Of a DNA stretch of 64,000 nucleotides, positions 37,977 through 48,707 are shown in pieces. Positions within the stretch are counted from its first letter, which is position 1. Every line of letters begins with the position of its first letter. This DNA comes from Cupriavidus pauculus (GTDB taxonomy: Bacteria; Pseudomonadota; Gammaproteobacteria; Burkholderiales; Burkholderiaceae). The notes below the pieces were generated by a model. The model was given only the letters and a program-made list of their open reading frames with translations. It was not told where the DNA came from and did no database searches. Made by a program: the position numbers and the translations under genes. Location: the NCBI RefSeq assembly GCF_008693385.1, contig NZ_CP044065.1:2790001-2854000 (forward strand). The letters are read 5' to 3'.

Positions 37977-39659
37977 TTACCGGGCCTGTACCTCGGGGAC
38001 GCCCGCCACATCCGTGCGTTCGTCGTCCTTGAGCCGGCTGCGATTCATCAGGCCGGCCTGTTCCAGCACCGGGTAAGCGGTCGCGCAGAACAGCGAGTTC
38101 AACCGCTTCAGTTCGCTGATCATGTCCAGATGCAGCGAACTCGTCTCGATGCTCTCCACATGCTGCACCGCCACGCGCTGCAGATGGGACCGCGAATACT
38201 TGCGTTCGAGATCGCGGAACTTGGCTTTCTCTTCCACCAGCTGCTGCGCGCTGCGCAGATCGCCGGTCAGGAACACCGACATCGCCAGCCGCAGGTTGGC
38301 CACCACGCGCCCGTGCATCTCGGCAATCTCCTGCATCCCCGCTTCCGAGAACTGGAGGTTGTGCGCAATCTTCTTGTCCTTGGCATCGAGCAGCATGCGC
38401 TCGATCAGATCCCCCGCGTGCTCGAGATTGATCGTCAGCGAAATGATCTCGGTCCACCGCTGCCCGTCGTTCTCGTCGAGCGCTTCGGTGCTGATGCGCG
38501 TGAGGTAGAGCTTGATCGCGGTGTACAGATCGTCCACTTCGTTGTCGATCCGGCACGTCGCCGTGGCCAGCCGCGCATCGTTGTTGCGCAGCACGCGCAG
38601 CAGGTTGTCGAGCATCTGCTCCACGCGATCGCCAATCCGCAGCACCTCGCGCGCCGCATTGGACAGCGCGAGCGTCGGCGTGGTCAGCGCGGCCGGGTCG
38701 AGGTGGCGCGGCGTCACCTGGCTGTCGCCGGTATTGCGCCCGGGCAGGATGGTCTCGCACAGCCGCGCCAGCGGCCCCGTCGCGCCGATCAGCAAGATTG
38801 CCAGCACCACGTTGAACATCAGGTGGAAGTTCACGATCAGCCGCTGCGGATCGGTGCTGAGCAGCTTGAGCAGATCTTCCGCATGCGAGAGCAGCGGCAA
38901 GGCGATCAGGCACCCGAGCAGCCGCGACAGCAGGTTGCCGAGCGTCACGCGCTTGCCGGGCTGGTTGTTGCCCGAGGTGGTCAGCAGCGCGGAAATGCCC
39001 GAGCCGAGGTTTGCGCCGAGCACCAGTGCCAGGGCCACGTGGATGGAGACGACCCCCGCGGACGCGAGCGCACCGCAGAACAACACGACCGCGAGGCTCG
39101 AATAGCAGAGGATGGTCAGGAACGCGCCGATCAGCATGTCGAGCGTGGCGTCGCCGGTCAGCGTGCTGAACAGCACCTTGACGCCGGCGGCCTGCACGAC
39201 GGGACGCGTCGCGATGGAGATCAGTTCGAGCGCGAGCGTGATCAGGCCAAGGCCGATCAGCACGCGGCCGACGTGCCCCACACGCTGGCCCTTCCACGTG
39301 AGGTGAAGAATCACTCCCACGAAGATCAGCAGCGGCGAGAGCCAGGAGAGATCGAGCGAGAACACCTGCACCATCATCGCGGTGCCGACGTTGGCGCCCA
39401 GCATGATCGCAAGCGCCGGGGCCACGGCAATCAGGCCCTGGCCCACGAACGAACTGACGATCACCGCCGTCGCGTTGCTGCTCTGGACGAGCCCGGTCAC
39501 ACCGAGTCCCGCCGCAAAGGCGCTGAAGCGATTCGATACGCTGACCGAAAGAATATGGCGCAGATTTGCGCCATACACACGCAGAATGCCAACCTTGACG
39601 ATATTGGTGCCCCAGACCAGGAGCGCCACGCCGGAAAGCAGATGAAGAAGAACGCCCAT
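37977..39659 (-). CDS. Na/Pi-cotransporter family protein with PhoU-like domain
   Basis: 560 residues. The N-terminal half has the two inverted Na/Pi-cotransporter repeats, with QSSNATAVIVSSFVGQG and LCYSSLAVVLFCGALASAG as the repeated signature, and about eight to nine helices. The C-terminal part (about 330-520) is all-helical with PhoU-like features (RIDNEVDDLYTAIKLYL, LEHAGDLIERMLLDAKDKK). E. coli YjbB, of similar build, exports phosphate. It is probably involved in sodium-coupled phosphate movement in the inner membrane. Confidence 0.92.
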   Translation of the reverse strand: MGVLLHLLSGVALLVWGTNIVKVGILRVYGANLRHILSVSVSNRFSAFAAGLGVTGLVQSSNATAVIVSSFVGQGLIAVAPALAIMLGANVGTAMMVQVFSLDLSWLSPLLIFVGVILHLTWKGQRVGHVGRVLIGLGLITLALELISIATRPVVQAAGVKVLFSTLTGDATLDMLIGAFLTILCYSSLAVVLFCGALASAGVVSIHVALALVLGANLGSGISALLTTSGNNQPGKRVTLGNLLSRLLGCLIALPLLSHAEDLLKLLSTDPQRLIVNFHLMFNVVLAILLIGATGPLARLCETILPGRNTGDSQVTPRHLDPAALTTPTLALSNAAREVLRIGDRVEQMLDNLLRVLRNNDARLATATCRIDNEVDDLYTAIKLYLTRISTEALDENDGQRWTEIISLTINLEHAGDLIERMLLDAKDKKIAHNLQFSEAGMQEIAEMHGRVVANLRLAMSVFLTGDLRSAQQLVEEKAKFRDLERKYSRSHLQRVAVQHVESIETSSLHLDMISELKRLNSLFCATAYPVLEQAGLMNRSRLKDDERTDVAGVPEVQAR

Positions 39660-39787
39660 CGTCCGCCCTTTCGTGACCGTTAAGGAACCGCAAAGCGGCG
39701 GTTCACGCGGTCATCATGTCGTTGTCAATAGGACATTATGCGCCGCGGGGCAGTCACGGGCAAACCGAGGGGCGGTTAATGCGCTTC

Positions 39788-40372
39788 TTAATGCCCTTCG
39801 AAGTTGCAAACGGTGAACAAAGGCAGTCCGCTGGCCGCCAGCACCTTCGATCCGCCCAGTTCCGGCAGATCGACGATGGCCGCGCCCTCGATCACCGTGG
39901 CGCCCAGGCGCTCGAGCAGCTTGCGGCCGGCCATCATGGTCCCACCCGTGGCGATCAGGTCGTCGATCAGCAGCACGCGGTCGCCCGGCTTGCACGCATC
40001 GGCGTGGATTTCCACGGTCGCACTGCCGTATTCGAGCTCGTATTCCTCGGCCACCGTCTGGAACGGCAGCTTGCCCTTCTTGCGGATCGGCACGAAACCG
40101 AGGTTCAGCTCGTACGCGATGATCGAGCCGAGGATAAAGCCACGGGCGTCGATGCCGGCCACGAGGTCCAGTTGCTGGTCCATGTAGCGGTGGACGAATA
40201 CGTCGATCAGCACGCGCAGCGTCTTGGGGTTCTGCAGCAGCGGGGTGATGTCGCGGAACATCACGCCGGCCTGGGGCCAGTCGGGCACCGTGCGGATGCG
40301 ATCGCGCAGGTAACGGCTCACGTCGCCGAGTTCATCGGCCAACTTCGGTGACTGGAGGGTGGAATCTGCCAT
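39788..40372 (-). CDS. apt: Adenine phosphoribosyltransferase
   Basis: 194 residues. The PRPP-binding motif [14 protein letters not shown] and the N-terminal [17 protein letters not shown] are typical of Apt. It joins adenine and PRPP to give AMP and PPi, the salvage route in the cytoplasm. Its promoter region is shared with the divergent DJ-1/PfpI gene. Confidence 0.97.
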   Translation of the reverse strand: MADSTLQSPKLADELGDVSRYLRDRIRTVPDWPQAGVMFRDITPLLQNPKTLRVLIDVFVHRYMDQQLDLVAGIDARGFILGSIIAYELNLGFVPIRKKGKLPFQTVAEEYELEYGSATVEIHADACKPGDRVLLIDDLIATGGTMMAGRKLLERLGATVIEGAAIVDLPELGGSKVLAASGLPLFTVCNFEGH

Positions 40373-40472
40373 GTGGGAATTCAGTTTCTAAAGACAATGA
40401 CGCACAATGGGCCGGTGCCCGCTGATAACGGGACTGGCCGGCCCAAACCCCGTAACCATACAGGAGAGTGCG

Positions 40473-41051
40473 ATGGCGAAGAAGATTCTGATGCTCGTCG
40501 GCGATTTTGCCGAGGACTACGAAACGATGGTGCCGTTCCAGGCGCTCCAGATGGTGGGCCATACGGTCCACGCGGTCTGCCCGGACAAGAAGGCGGGCCA
40601 GCATTGCGCCACCGCCATCCACGATTTCGAAGGCGACCAGACCTATACGGAGAAGCGCGGCCACAATTTCACGCTCAATGCGACGTTCGCGGACGTCGAT
40701 CCGGCCAGCTACGACGCACTCGTAATTCCGGGCGGCCGCGCACCCGAGTATCTGCGGCTCAACCCGCGCGTGATCGAGATCGTCCGGCATTTCGCCTCGG
40801 CCGGCAAGCCGATTGCCGCGGTCTGCCATGGCGCCCAGTTGCTGGCCGCCGCCGACGTGCTCGAAGGCCGCACCTGCTCGGCCTACCCCGCCTGCGCGCC
40901 CGAGGTGCGGATGGCGGGCGGGACCTACGCGGATATCCCCGTCGATCAGGCCCACACCGACGGCAACCTCGTCACCGCCCCGGCATGGCCTGCCCACGCG
41001 GCATGGCTGGCCCAGTTCCTGACCGTGCTCGGGACGACGATCTCACACTAG
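40473..41051 (+). CDS. DJ-1/PfpI family protein
   Basis: 192 residues from [17 protein letters not shown]; the ATG follows CAGGAGAG. The nucleophile elbow AAVCHGAQ carries the conserved Cys, with Glu in DFAEDYE nearby and an [11 protein letters not shown] loop, as in PfpI/YhbO-type proteins. Members act as proteases, glyoxalases or deglycases; the exact activity cannot be chosen here. Its stop is only 4 bp from the opposing antiporter stop. Confidence 0.92.
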   Translation: MAKKILMLVGDFAEDYETMVPFQALQMVGHTVHAVCPDKKAGQHCATAIHDFEGDQTYTEKRGHNFTLNATFADVDPASYDALVIPGGRAPEYLRLNPRVIEIVRHFASAGKPIAAVCHGAQLLAAADVLEGRTCSAYPACAPEVRMAGGTYADIPVDQAHTDGNLVTAPAWPAHAAWLAQFLTVLGTTISH

Positions 41052-41055
41052 GAGC

Positions 41056-43035
41056 TCAGTCCCGGATCAGCCGCTCCTCGGCGGCTTCCAGCGCTTCCGG
41101 CGTCCCCCGAAGCACCACGATATCGCCCGGCTCCAGCACGGTGTCGGGCTCGGGATCGAATGCCGGAATCCCGCGCCGCCGCACGGCGGTCACCTCCACG
41201 CCGATCCGCTCGAGCCCCAGCAGCCCGAGCCGGCGCCCGACCGCCGTATGCTCCCCGCCCAGCGAGACCGCGTGCAGCCGCACCGTATCGCGCTCGACCA
41301 TGTCTTCTTCGTCGTCGCGCCCGTGGAAGTAACCGCGCAGCAGGCTGTAGCGCGCGTCGCGGGCCTCCTGCACGCCGCGCACCACGCGGCGCATGGGCAC
41401 GCCCAGCAGCACCAGCGCGTGGGAGGCCAGCATCAGGCTCCCCTCGATGATCTCGGGCACCACCTCGGTCGCGCCGGCCTTCTGCAGCGTGTCCAGTTCC
41501 GAGTCATCGACGGTTCGCACGATCACCGGCAATGCCGGCGCCAGCTCCTGCACGTGGTGGAGCACCCGCAGCGCGGACGGCGTATTGGCATAGGTGATGA
41601 TCAGCGCCGCCGCCCGGTGGATACCGGCCGCGATCAGCGCCTCGCGCCGCGCGGCATCGCCATAGACGACGGTATCCCCGGCCGCCGCGGCCTCCCGCAC
41701 ACGGTCCGGATCCAGATCGAGCGCCACATAGGTAATGCCCTCGCGCTCCAGCAGGTGCGCGAGGTTCTGCCCGCTGCGGCCAAAGCCGCAGATGATCGCG
41801 TGCTTCTCGGTCTGCAGGCTCTGCACCGCGATGCGCGTCATGTTCAGCGACTGCATCAGCCATTCGTTGGCCGCAAAGCGCAGAACGATCGCATCGCTGT
41901 ACTGGATCAGGAACGGCGCCACGAGCATCGACAGCAGCATCGAGGCCAGAATCACCTGCGTGAGCACCGGGTCCACGAGCCCCATGCCGTCGATCTGGTT
42001 CAGCAGCACGAACCCGAACTCGCCGGCCTGCGCAAGGCCAAGGCCTGTGCGGATGGCGACGCCCTGCCGCGACCCGAACGCGCGCGCGAGCAGCGCGATC
42101 AGCACGAGCTTGAAAACGATGGGCACCACCAGCAGCCCGAGCACGAGCCAGACATGGTCGTAGACCACCTGCACGTTCAGCAGCATGCCGATGGTCACGA
42201 AGAACAGCCCCAGCAGCACGTCGCGGAACGGCTTGATGTCCTCTTCCACCTGATGCCGGTACGGTGTCTCGGAGATCAGCATGCCGGCGAGGAAGGCACC
42301 CAGCGCCATGGAAAGGCCCAGCCGCTCGGTCAGCGCGGCCATGCCGAGCGTCACCAGCAGCAGGTTCAGCATGAACAGCTCCTGCGACCGGCGTGCCGCC
42401 ACGATATGGAACCAGCGGCTCATGAGCCGCTGGCCCACGAAGAAGATCAGGCTCAGCGCGACCACGATCTTGACGGTGGCCAGGCCGAGCGCGGCCACGA
42501 GGTCGCCCGGGTCCCGCGACAGCGCCGGGATGATGATCAGCAGCGGCACCACGGCCAGATCCTGGAACAGCAGCACGCTGATGATGTTGCGCCCGTGCTC
42601 GCTTTCGAGCTCCATGCGCTCGGACAGCATCTTGGAGACGATGGCCGTGGACGACATGGCCAGCGCGCCGCCCAGCGCGATCGACGCCTGCCATGACAAG
42701 GGGAACAGCCAGCTGAACAGCCAGCTCGCCGGCAGCACCACGAGCATCGACAGCACCACCTGCGACCCGCCCAGCCCGAATACGAGCCGCTTCATCGCAC
42801 GCAGCTTGCCGAGGCTGAACTCGAGCCCGATCGAGAACATCAGGAAGACCACGCCGAATTCGGCCAGGTATTTGGTCTGGGCCGAATCGCTGGCCAGGCC
42901 GAGCGCGTGAGGACCGATCAGGATGCCCACCGCCAGATAACCGAGCATCGGGGGCAATTGCAGCATGCGGAAGGCCACCACGCCGAACACGGCGGCGGCC
43001 AGCAGTACCAGGGTCAGTTCCAGCGGAGAATGCAT
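41056..43035 (-). CDS. CPA2 monovalent cation:proton antiporter with TrkA domains (KefB/YbaL type)
   Basis: 659 residues from MHSPLELTLVLL at 43035. The frame is open to 43215, but the added stretch is the control region of kdsD. The N-terminal Na/H-exchanger domain (about 1-380) has about twelve helices. A TrkA-N/RCK domain follows (HAIICGFGRSGQNLAHLLE, about 405), then a TrkA-C domain near the C-terminus (about 560-650). It likely exchanges K+ for H+ under nucleotide control. It is divergent from kdsD. Confidence 0.92.
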   Translation of the reverse strand: MHSPLELTLVLLAAAVFGVVAFRMLQLPPMLGYLAVGILIGPHALGLASDSAQTKYLAEFGVVFLMFSIGLEFSLGKLRAMKRLVFGLGGSQVVLSMLVVLPASWLFSWLFPLSWQASIALGGALAMSSTAIVSKMLSERMELESEHGRNIISVLLFQDLAVVPLLIIIPALSRDPGDLVAALGLATVKIVVALSLIFFVGQRLMSRWFHIVAARRSQELFMLNLLLVTLGMAALTERLGLSMALGAFLAGMLISETPYRHQVEEDIKPFRDVLLGLFFVTIGMLLNVQVVYDHVWLVLGLLVVPIVFKLVLIALLARAFGSRQGVAIRTGLGLAQAGEFGFVLLNQIDGMGLVDPVLTQVILASMLLSMLVAPFLIQYSDAIVLRFAANEWLMQSLNMTRIAVQSLQTEKHAIICGFGRSGQNLAHLLEREGITYVALDLDPDRVREAAAAGDTVVYGDAARREALIAAGIHRAAALIITYANTPSALRVLHHVQELAPALPVIVRTVDDSELDTLQKAGATEVVPEIIEGSLMLASHALVLLGVPMRRVVRGVQEARDARYSLLRGYFHGRDDEEDMVERDTVRLHAVSLGGEHTAVGRRLGLLGLERIGVEVTAVRRRGIPAFDPEPDTVLEPGDIVVLRGTPEALEAAEERLIRD

Positions 43036-43184
43036 GCGGCAGCGGTTCGGACGTCTTAAACAGGCGGAAACGAAACAAGCGGAAACGAGCAGGAACAACC
43101 GGGATGCGCGCGGATCGAACGGCCACGCACGCGCGCCGGACGGCACGCCAGACGCCATCGCATTCGTTGGTATACTCCGTCGCC

Positions 43185-44168
43185 ATGATAGCCAATTTCG
43201 ATGCGGATCGAGCACTTCGTCTCGGCCGCGACACCCTCCAGATCGAAGCCGACGCGGTTCGCGGGCTGATCGACCGACTGACCCCCGATTTCGCGGACGC
43301 CGTGCGCCTGTTACTGGCCTGCACCGGCCGCGTGGTCGTGTCCGGCATCGGCAAGTCGGGCCACATCGGCCGCAAGGTCGCCGCGACCCTCGCCTCCACC
43401 GGAACGCCGTCGTTCTTCGTGCATCCGGCCGAGGCCAGCCATGGCGACCTCGGCATGATCACGCGCGACGACGTGCTCATCGCGTTCTCGAACTCGGGCG
43501 AAACGGGCGAGCTGCTGTCGATCGTGCCCATCGTCAAGCGCATGGGCGCGCGGCTGATCTCGATTACCGGCAACCCGGCCTCGAATCTGGCCCGGCTGTC
43601 CGACGTGCACCTCAATGGCGCGGTGGAAACCGAGGCCTGTCCGCTGAACCTGGCCCCGACCGCCAGCACCACCGCCGCGCTCGCGCTCGGCGACGCGCTG
43701 GCCGTGGCGGTGCTGGACGCACGCGGGTTCGGCGAGGAAGACTTCGCGCGCTCCCACCCGGGCGGCGCGCTCGGCCGCAAGCTGCTGACCCACGTGTGCG
43801 ACGTCATGCGTACCGGCAACGCGGTGCCCGAGGTGCGCGAGAACACCCCGCTCGCGCAGGCGCTGATGGAAATCACGCGCAAGGGCATGGCCATGACGGC
43901 CGTGGTCGACGACGCGGGCCACGCCATCGGCGTGTTCACGGACGGCGACCTGCGCCGGCTGCTGGAAACCCCGCGCGACTGGCGCGTCGTGCCCATCGGC
44001 GAGGTCATGCACGCGAATCCGCGCACGGTGCTGCAGGACGCGCTGGCCGTCGAGGCCGTACAGATCATGGAAGCCAACCGCATCAACCAGCTGCTGGTGG
44101 TGGATGGCGACGGACGCCTGACCGGGGCGCTCCATATCCATGACCTGACGCGCGCCAAGGTCATCTGA
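43185..44168 (+). CDS. kdsD: D-arabinose 5-phosphate isomerase
   Basis: 327 residues. The SIS domain (about 30-170: VVVSGIGKSGHIGRKVAATLASTGTPSFFVHPAEASHGDLGMI, FSNSGETGEL) precedes two CBS domains (about 200-325). It turns ribulose 5-phosphate into arabinose 5-phosphate, the first step of Kdo synthesis for LPS. The ATG at 43185 lacks a Shine-Dalgarno. A TATACT at 43170-43175 is so close that the mRNA may be nearly leaderless. It heads the cluster leading to lptCAB; kdsC, normally next, is not present. Confidence 0.97.
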   Translation: MIANFDADRALRLGRDTLQIEADAVRGLIDRLTPDFADAVRLLLACTGRVVVSGIGKSGHIGRKVAATLASTGTPSFFVHPAEASHGDLGMITRDDVLIAFSNSGETGELLSIVPIVKRMGARLISITGNPASNLARLSDVHLNGAVETEACPLNLAPTASTTAALALGDALAVAVLDARGFGEEDFARSHPGGALGRKLLTHVCDVMRTGNAVPEVRENTPLAQALMEITRKGMAMTAVVDDAGHAIGVFTDGDLRRLLETPRDWRVVPIGEVMHANPRTVLQDALAVEAVQIMEANRINQLLVVDGDGRLTGALHIHDLTRAKVI

Positions 44169-44184
44169 CCAGGCGCCGGCCACC

Positions 44185-44814
44185 ATGCAGGCACTCCTCG
44201 CCAAACTGACCGGGCTCGTCATGCGGCTGCTGCCGCTGCTGCTGATGGCGATCGTTGCCGGCAGCACGTTCTGGCTCGTCGAGATCAACTCGCCGCGCGA
44301 GGACAAGGCCGCGGTCACGGGCAAGCGCCACGAGCCCGACTATTACATCGACAATTTCTCGGCCACCGAGCTCGCGCAGGACGGCAGCACCAAGCTGCGG
44401 TTCACCGGCATCAAGATGATCCACTTCGAGGACGACCAGACCTACGAGGTGACGCGCCCCGCCATGCGCGCGTACGAACCGGACCGCCCGCCCGTGACCG
44501 CCAACGCCGACCGCGGCGTGATGAACAGCGAGGGCTCGATCATCGATCTCTACGGCAATGCGTTCATCGTGCGGCAGGCTGGCACGGACCTCAGCAAGGA
44601 CCCGCGCATGACCGCGGCCTCGCAGTATTTCCAACTGCTGGTGAACGACGACATCGTGAAAACCAACCAGCCCGTGCAACTGGTGCGCGGCCCTTCCGTG
44701 ATGAACGCAAACGGGCTGATCTTCAACAACGTCACCCGCGAAGTACAATTGCTGGGTAACGTTCGCGGCACCATCATCACGGGGCCGCCTTCGGGCCAGG
44801 CTCCGAAACCATAA
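44185..44814 (+). CDS. lptC: LPS export protein LptC
   Basis: 209 residues. One N-terminal membrane helix (about 12-31) is followed by a periplasmic beta-jellyroll typical of LptC (DYYIDNFSATELAQDGSTKLRFTGIKMIHFEDDQTYEVTRP). LptC links the LptB2FG transporter to LptA and passes LPS across the periplasm. It starts 16 bp after kdsD. Confidence 0.94.
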   Translation: MQALLAKLTGLVMRLLPLLLMAIVAGSTFWLVEINSPREDKAAVTGKRHEPDYYIDNFSATELAQDGSTKLRFTGIKMIHFEDDQTYEVTRPAMRAYEPDRPPVTANADRGVMNSEGSIIDLYGNAFIVRQAGTDLSKDPRMTAASQYFQLLVNDDIVKTNQPVQLVRGPSVMNANGLIFNNVTREVQLLGNVRGTIITGPPSGQAPKP

Positions 44815-44890
44815 GAAGCGCGCCCATGCAAGACCGTCGCCCCGCGCGCAGCCTTGCCAGGCCGTCATCCAGTCCATTTTCTAGTCCGCT

Positions 44891-45559
44891 ATGACTTCAT
44901 CCCAGACGACGCCGTCCCGTCGCCGCCCCGCCGCTGTCGCGCTGCTCGCCATGGTCGCCGCCCTCGGGCTATCGCTCGCGGGCCCCGCGCAGGCCGAACG
45001 CGCGGATCGCGACAAGCCGCTCGTGCTGGAAGCGGACAACGCCAGCTACGACGACGTCAAGCAGATCTACACGCTGACCGGCAACGTCGTGCTGACCAAG
45101 GGTACGATGGTGCTGAAGTCCGATGCGGCCGAACTGCGTACCGATCCCGAGGGTTATCAGTACGCAATCGCGACCGCCAAGCCGGGACGCCAGGCCTATA
45201 TCCGCCAGAAGCGCGACGGCGTGGACGAGTACATCGACGGCTGGGGCGACCGCATCGAATACGACGGCAAGCAGGAACTGTCGCGGCTGATCGGCCATGC
45301 CCGCGCGGCGCGCGTCGCCGGCACGAAGGTCATCGACGAGATCCGCGGCGCGCTGATCACGTACGACAGCCGCAACGAGTTCTACACCGCCGCGGGCGGC
45401 GGAGACACGACCGCCGCCGGCGCGCCGTCCTCGGGCCGCGTGCGCGCGGTGCTGTCGCCGCGCGCGGACGCGAGCGCGCCCGCCGCGCCGCTGGACCTGA
45501 AGCCCTCGCCAGTCCCGTCGCCCAACTCGTCGCAGAACCCGTCGCCGGCCAAGCCCTGA
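44891..45559 (+). CDS. lptA: Periplasmic LPS-bridge protein LptA
   Basis: 222 residues. The signal peptide is cleaved near AQA (about residue 35). The OstA/LptA beta-jellyroll carries [43 protein letters not shown] and [20 protein letters not shown]. LptA oligomers form the bridge that carries LPS from LptC to LptD. A Pro/Ser-rich tail (about 190-222) is longer than in E. coli LptA. No obvious ribosome site is seen before the ATG. Confidence 0.95.
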   Translation: MTSSQTTPSRRRPAAVALLAMVAALGLSLAGPAQAERADRDKPLVLEADNASYDDVKQIYTLTGNVVLTKGTMVLKSDAAELRTDPEGYQYAIATAKPGRQAYIRQKRDGVDEYIDGWGDRIEYDGKQELSRLIGHARAARVAGTKVIDEIRGALITYDSRNEFYTAAGGGDTTAAGAPSSGRVRAVLSPRADASAPAAPLDLKPSPVPSPNSSQNPSPAKP

Positions 45560-45599
45560 GCCCCGCGCTCCGGGCCCGAAGCACCCCAACGCAGCAGTC

Positions 45600-46391
45600 A
45601 TGAACGATACCGCCACGCTCGCCAAGCCGATCTCCACCGCCACTGTCTCCAATGGCAGCACGCTCGTCGTGCGCCACCTGAAGAAGCGCTACGGCTCGCG
45701 TACCGTCGTCAAGGACGTGTCGCTCGACGTCAAGAGCGGCGAGGTGGTCGGGCTGCTGGGCCCGAACGGCGCGGGCAAGACGACCTCGTTCTACATGATC
45801 GTGGGCCTCGTCGCGCTCGACGAAGGCGACATCGTGCTCGATGGCGACCACATCAGCGGCCTGCCGATCCACGAGCGCGCGCGCATGGGCCTGTCGTACC
45901 TGCCGCAGGAAGCGTCGGTCTTCCGCAAGCTCAACGTGGAAGAGAACATTCGCGCGGTGCTCGAGCTGCAGCAGGAGAACGGCAAGCCGCTCAAGAAGGA
46001 CGAGATGAACAAGCGGCTGGACACGCTGCTCGACGATCTCCAGATCGCGCACCTGCGCAACAACCCCGCGCTGTCCCTGTCCGGCGGCGAGCGCCGCCGC
46101 GTGGAAATCGCGCGCGCGCTGGCCTCCTCGCCCCGCTTCATCCTGCTCGACGAGCCGTTCGCGGGCGTGGATCCGATCGCCGTCGGCGAAATCCAGCGTA
46201 TCGTCAGCTTCCTCAAGGCACGCAACATCGGCGTGCTGATCACCGACCACAACGTGCGCGAAACGCTCGGCATCTGCGACCACGCGTACATCATCAGCGA
46301 AGGCACGGTGCTCGCCGAGGGCCAGCCCGAGGACATCATCGCCAACGAATCCGTGCGGCGCGTCTACCTGGGCGAAAACTTCCGGATGTGA
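45600..46391 (+). CDS. lptB: LPS export ABC transporter ATPase LptB
   Basis: 263 residues. Walker [18 protein letters not shown], the signature [15 protein letters not shown], Walker [14 protein letters not shown] and the H-loop TDHNVRETL are intact. It powers LPS extraction together with LptFG. The N-terminus has about 20 extra residues relative to E. coli. A GC hairpin (46397-46414: CGGCCGC/GCGGCCG) follows the stop. Confidence 0.97.
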   Translation: MNDTATLAKPISTATVSNGSTLVVRHLKKRYGSRTVVKDVSLDVKSGEVVGLLGPNGAGKTTSFYMIVGLVALDEGDIVLDGDHISGLPIHERARMGLSYLPQEASVFRKLNVEENIRAVLELQQENGKPLKKDEMNKRLDTLLDDLQIAHLRNNPALSLSGGERRRVEIARALASSPRFILLDEPFAGVDPIAVGEIQRIVSFLKARNIGVLITDHNVRETLGICDHAYIISEGTVLAEGQPEDIIANESVRRVYLGENFRM

Positions 46392-46513
46392 TGCCCCGGC
46401 CGCGAGTGCGGCCGCTCACATTCGCGCTCGGTCAGACACGATCACCGAGCCAAAGCGATAGGCGATAGCAATTTCCGTTCCATCGACGAGAAGATGCGCA
46501 TAGAATAGGTCGC

Positions 46514-47998
46514 ATGAAACCGTCGCTTCAGCTTCGCCTCTCCCAGCACCTTGCCCTTACCCCCCAACTGCAGCAGTCGATCCGGCTGCTGCAGCTCTCG
46601 ACGTTGGAGCTCCAGCAGGAAGTGGAGCAGGCTCTGACGGAGAATCCCCTGCTCGAGCGCGAAAACGACTGGATCGAGAGCCCGCTGCGCGTGGCCGCCG
46701 ATGGCTCCGTCAACGTGCAGAGCGCCCCCGCGCCCGCCCCGGCCGAGCCGCAGGGCAACGGCGAGGAGCGCGCGGAAGGCGCGGGCGGCAGCGACGAGGA
46801 AGGCTTCGGCGGCGATAACACCAGCGAGGACTACGGCAACGACTGGAGCCTCGACGATTTCGCGCGCCGTCCGCAGGGCGACGAGGACGAGAAGACGCCG
46901 ATGCAGTTGCGCGACGCGGAACCCACGCTGCGCGAGCATCTGATGGAACAGGTCGCGCCGCTGAAGATTTCCCTGCGCGACAAGGGCCTGGCGGTGTTCC
47001 TGATCGAGTCGCTCGACGACGATGGCTATCTCGGCGCCACCCTCGAAGAAATTTTCTCGGAACTGCCCGAGGAACTCGAGTTCGAAATAGAGGAAGTGCA
47101 GTCGATGCTCACGCTGCTGCAGAGCTTCGATCCGCCCGGCGTGGGCGCGCGCAATGCGGCGGAATGTCTCACGCTGCAGCTGCGCCGCATCTCGCATCCG
47201 CAACGCGATCTTGCATCGTCGATCGTCAACCACCATCTGGAGTTACTGGCGGTGCGTGATTACACGCGCCTCAAGAAAGCGCTCCAGGTGGACGAAATAG
47301 CATTGAAGGCCGCGCACGATCTGATCCGCTCGCTAGCACCGTATCCCGGGCACGCCTATAGCAGGCCCGAGGCCGATTTCGTGGTGCCCGACGTGTTCGT
47401 GCGCAAGAGCGGAGGTGGCTGGATTGCCCAGCTGAATCCCGATGTGATGCCGCGATTACGCATCAACGACATGTACGCGCAGATCCTGCGCGGCGCGAAG
47501 GGCGAATCGGGCACTGCGGGGCTGCAGCAGAAGCTTCAGGAGGCGCGGTGGCTCATCAAGAACATACAGCAGCGCTTCGATACGATCCTGCGTGTGGCGC
47601 AGGCTATCGTCGAACGGCAGAAGAACTTTTTCACCCATGGGGAAATCGCGATGCGCCCCTTGGTTTTGAGGGAGATAGCCGATACACTCGGTTTACATGA
47701 GTCCACGATTTCGCGCGTGACCACGAACAAGTACATGGCCACGCCGATGGGGACTTTCGAGTTGAAGTACTTCTTCGGGAGCCACGTGTCCACCGAAACG
47801 GGTGGCGCAGCTTCATCCACGGCAATCCGCGCGCTGATCAAGCAACTCATAGGAGCCGAAGACCCCAAGAATCCCCTTTCCGACAGCCGCATCGCCGAAC
47901 TGTTGGGCGAGCAGGGCTTTGTGGTCGCGCGGCGCACCGTCGCCAAATACCGCGAAGCGCTCAAGATCCCGGCAGTGAATCTCCGCAAGACTTTGTAG
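46514..47998 (+). CDS. rpoN: RNA polymerase sigma-54 factor
   Basis: 494 residues. The Gln-rich activator-binding region I is [36 protein letters not shown]. An acidic region II with Pro/Ala (about 55-135) follows, then the core-binding domain and the C-terminal RpoN box [15 protein letters not shown]. It directs transcription of nitrogen and other enhancer-dependent genes. A 122-bp gap separates it from lptB, so it may have its own promoter. Confidence 0.98.
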   Translation: MKPSLQLRLSQHLALTPQLQQSIRLLQLSTLELQQEVEQALTENPLLERENDWIESPLRVAADGSVNVQSAPAPAPAEPQGNGEERAEGAGGSDEEGFGGDNTSEDYGNDWSLDDFARRPQGDEDEKTPMQLRDAEPTLREHLMEQVAPLKISLRDKGLAVFLIESLDDDGYLGATLEEIFSELPEELEFEIEEVQSMLTLLQSFDPPGVGARNAAECLTLQLRRISHPQRDLASSIVNHHLELLAVRDYTRLKKALQVDEIALKAAHDLIRSLAPYPGHAYSRPEADFVVPDVFVRKSGGGWIAQLNPDVMPRLRINDMYAQILRGAKGESGTAGLQQKLQEARWLIKNIQQRFDTILRVAQAIVERQKNFFTHGEIAMRPLVLREIADTLGLHESTISRVTTNKYMATPMGTFELKYFFGSHVSTETGGAASSTAIRALIKQLIGAEDPKNPLSDSRIAELLGEQGFVVARRTVAKYREALKIPAVNLRKTL

Positions 47999-48047
47999 CC
48001 GAGTTGCACCGTCTGCCTGGTGTGACTCTTTCAGAAGGAGAAACGCT

Positions 48048-48401
48048 ATGAACTTCAAGATCAGTGGACACCACCTGGACATCACGCCCCCTCTGCGTGA
48101 GTACGTGGAAACGAAACTGGAGCGTATCGTCAGGCATTTCGATCAAGTCATCGGTGTGAGCGTGCTGCTATCGGTCGACAACCACAAGGAAAAGGAACGG
48201 CGGCAGTATGCGGAAATCAATCTGCATCTGAAGGGCAAGGACATCTTCGTCGAAGCGCATCATGAAGACCTGTATGCGGCGATCGACTGTCTGGTCGACA
48301 AGCTCGACCGTCAGGTCATCCGCTACAAGGATCGCGTGCAGGGCCACGACCGCGAAGCCCTGAAGTACCAGATGGCTGCCGCGCAAATGCAGCAGCAATA
48401 A
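48048..48401 (+). CDS. hpf: Ribosome hibernation promoting factor
   Basis: 117 residues, between the short HPF and RaiA in length. The family core is [32 protein letters not shown] followed by [26 protein letters not shown]. It binds the 30S subunit in slow growth and supports inactive ribosome dimers. The ribosome site AGAAGGAG is strong. As in other rpoN clusters it lies right after rpoN and has its own terminator. Confidence 0.95.
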   Translation: MNFKISGHHLDITPPLREYVETKLERIVRHFDQVIGVSVLLSVDNHKEKERRQYAEINLHLKGKDIFVEAHHEDLYAAIDCLVDKLDRQVIRYKDRVQGHDREALKYQMAAAQMQQQ

Positions 48402-48707
48402 ACACCGACGCGCGACGCCAACGTCGCCAAGGAGTGATACGAAGAGAGCAAAGCCGCGCAATCAGCGCGGCTTTTTTGATGGGCGCCCGATACTCGCGGC
48501 GCGTGGTCCGCCAGCCACGGGGAGTTGCAACCGTGCGGCGTCGGTGTATGCTGCGCCATACATGTACAAAGGAGACTGGCGTTCGCCGCCCGGAGTTGGC
48601 GACCGGTAGTGACCGGTATGGCGCAACGCTGCGGTGCACAAGGAACCGATGCCGCTGCTCTATAATGGCCGGACGCTTTACACCCCCAAGATACCCGCGC
48701 ATCGCCC
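48402..48707 (+). promoter_or_regulatory. 306-bp hpf-ptsN intergenic region with a likely ptsN promoter
   Basis: Besides the terminator at 48450-48477 it holds a perfect TATAAT at 48661-48666, 42 bp before the ptsN ATG; the matching -35 is weak. I see no ORF with a ribosome site in the rest. Confidence 0.6.
48450..48477 (+). terminator. Rho-independent terminator after hpf
   Basis: AAGCCGCGC, a 4-base loop, GCGCGGCTTTTTT. It ends the rpoN-hpf transcript, so ptsN downstream needs a separate promoter. Confidence 0.93.
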
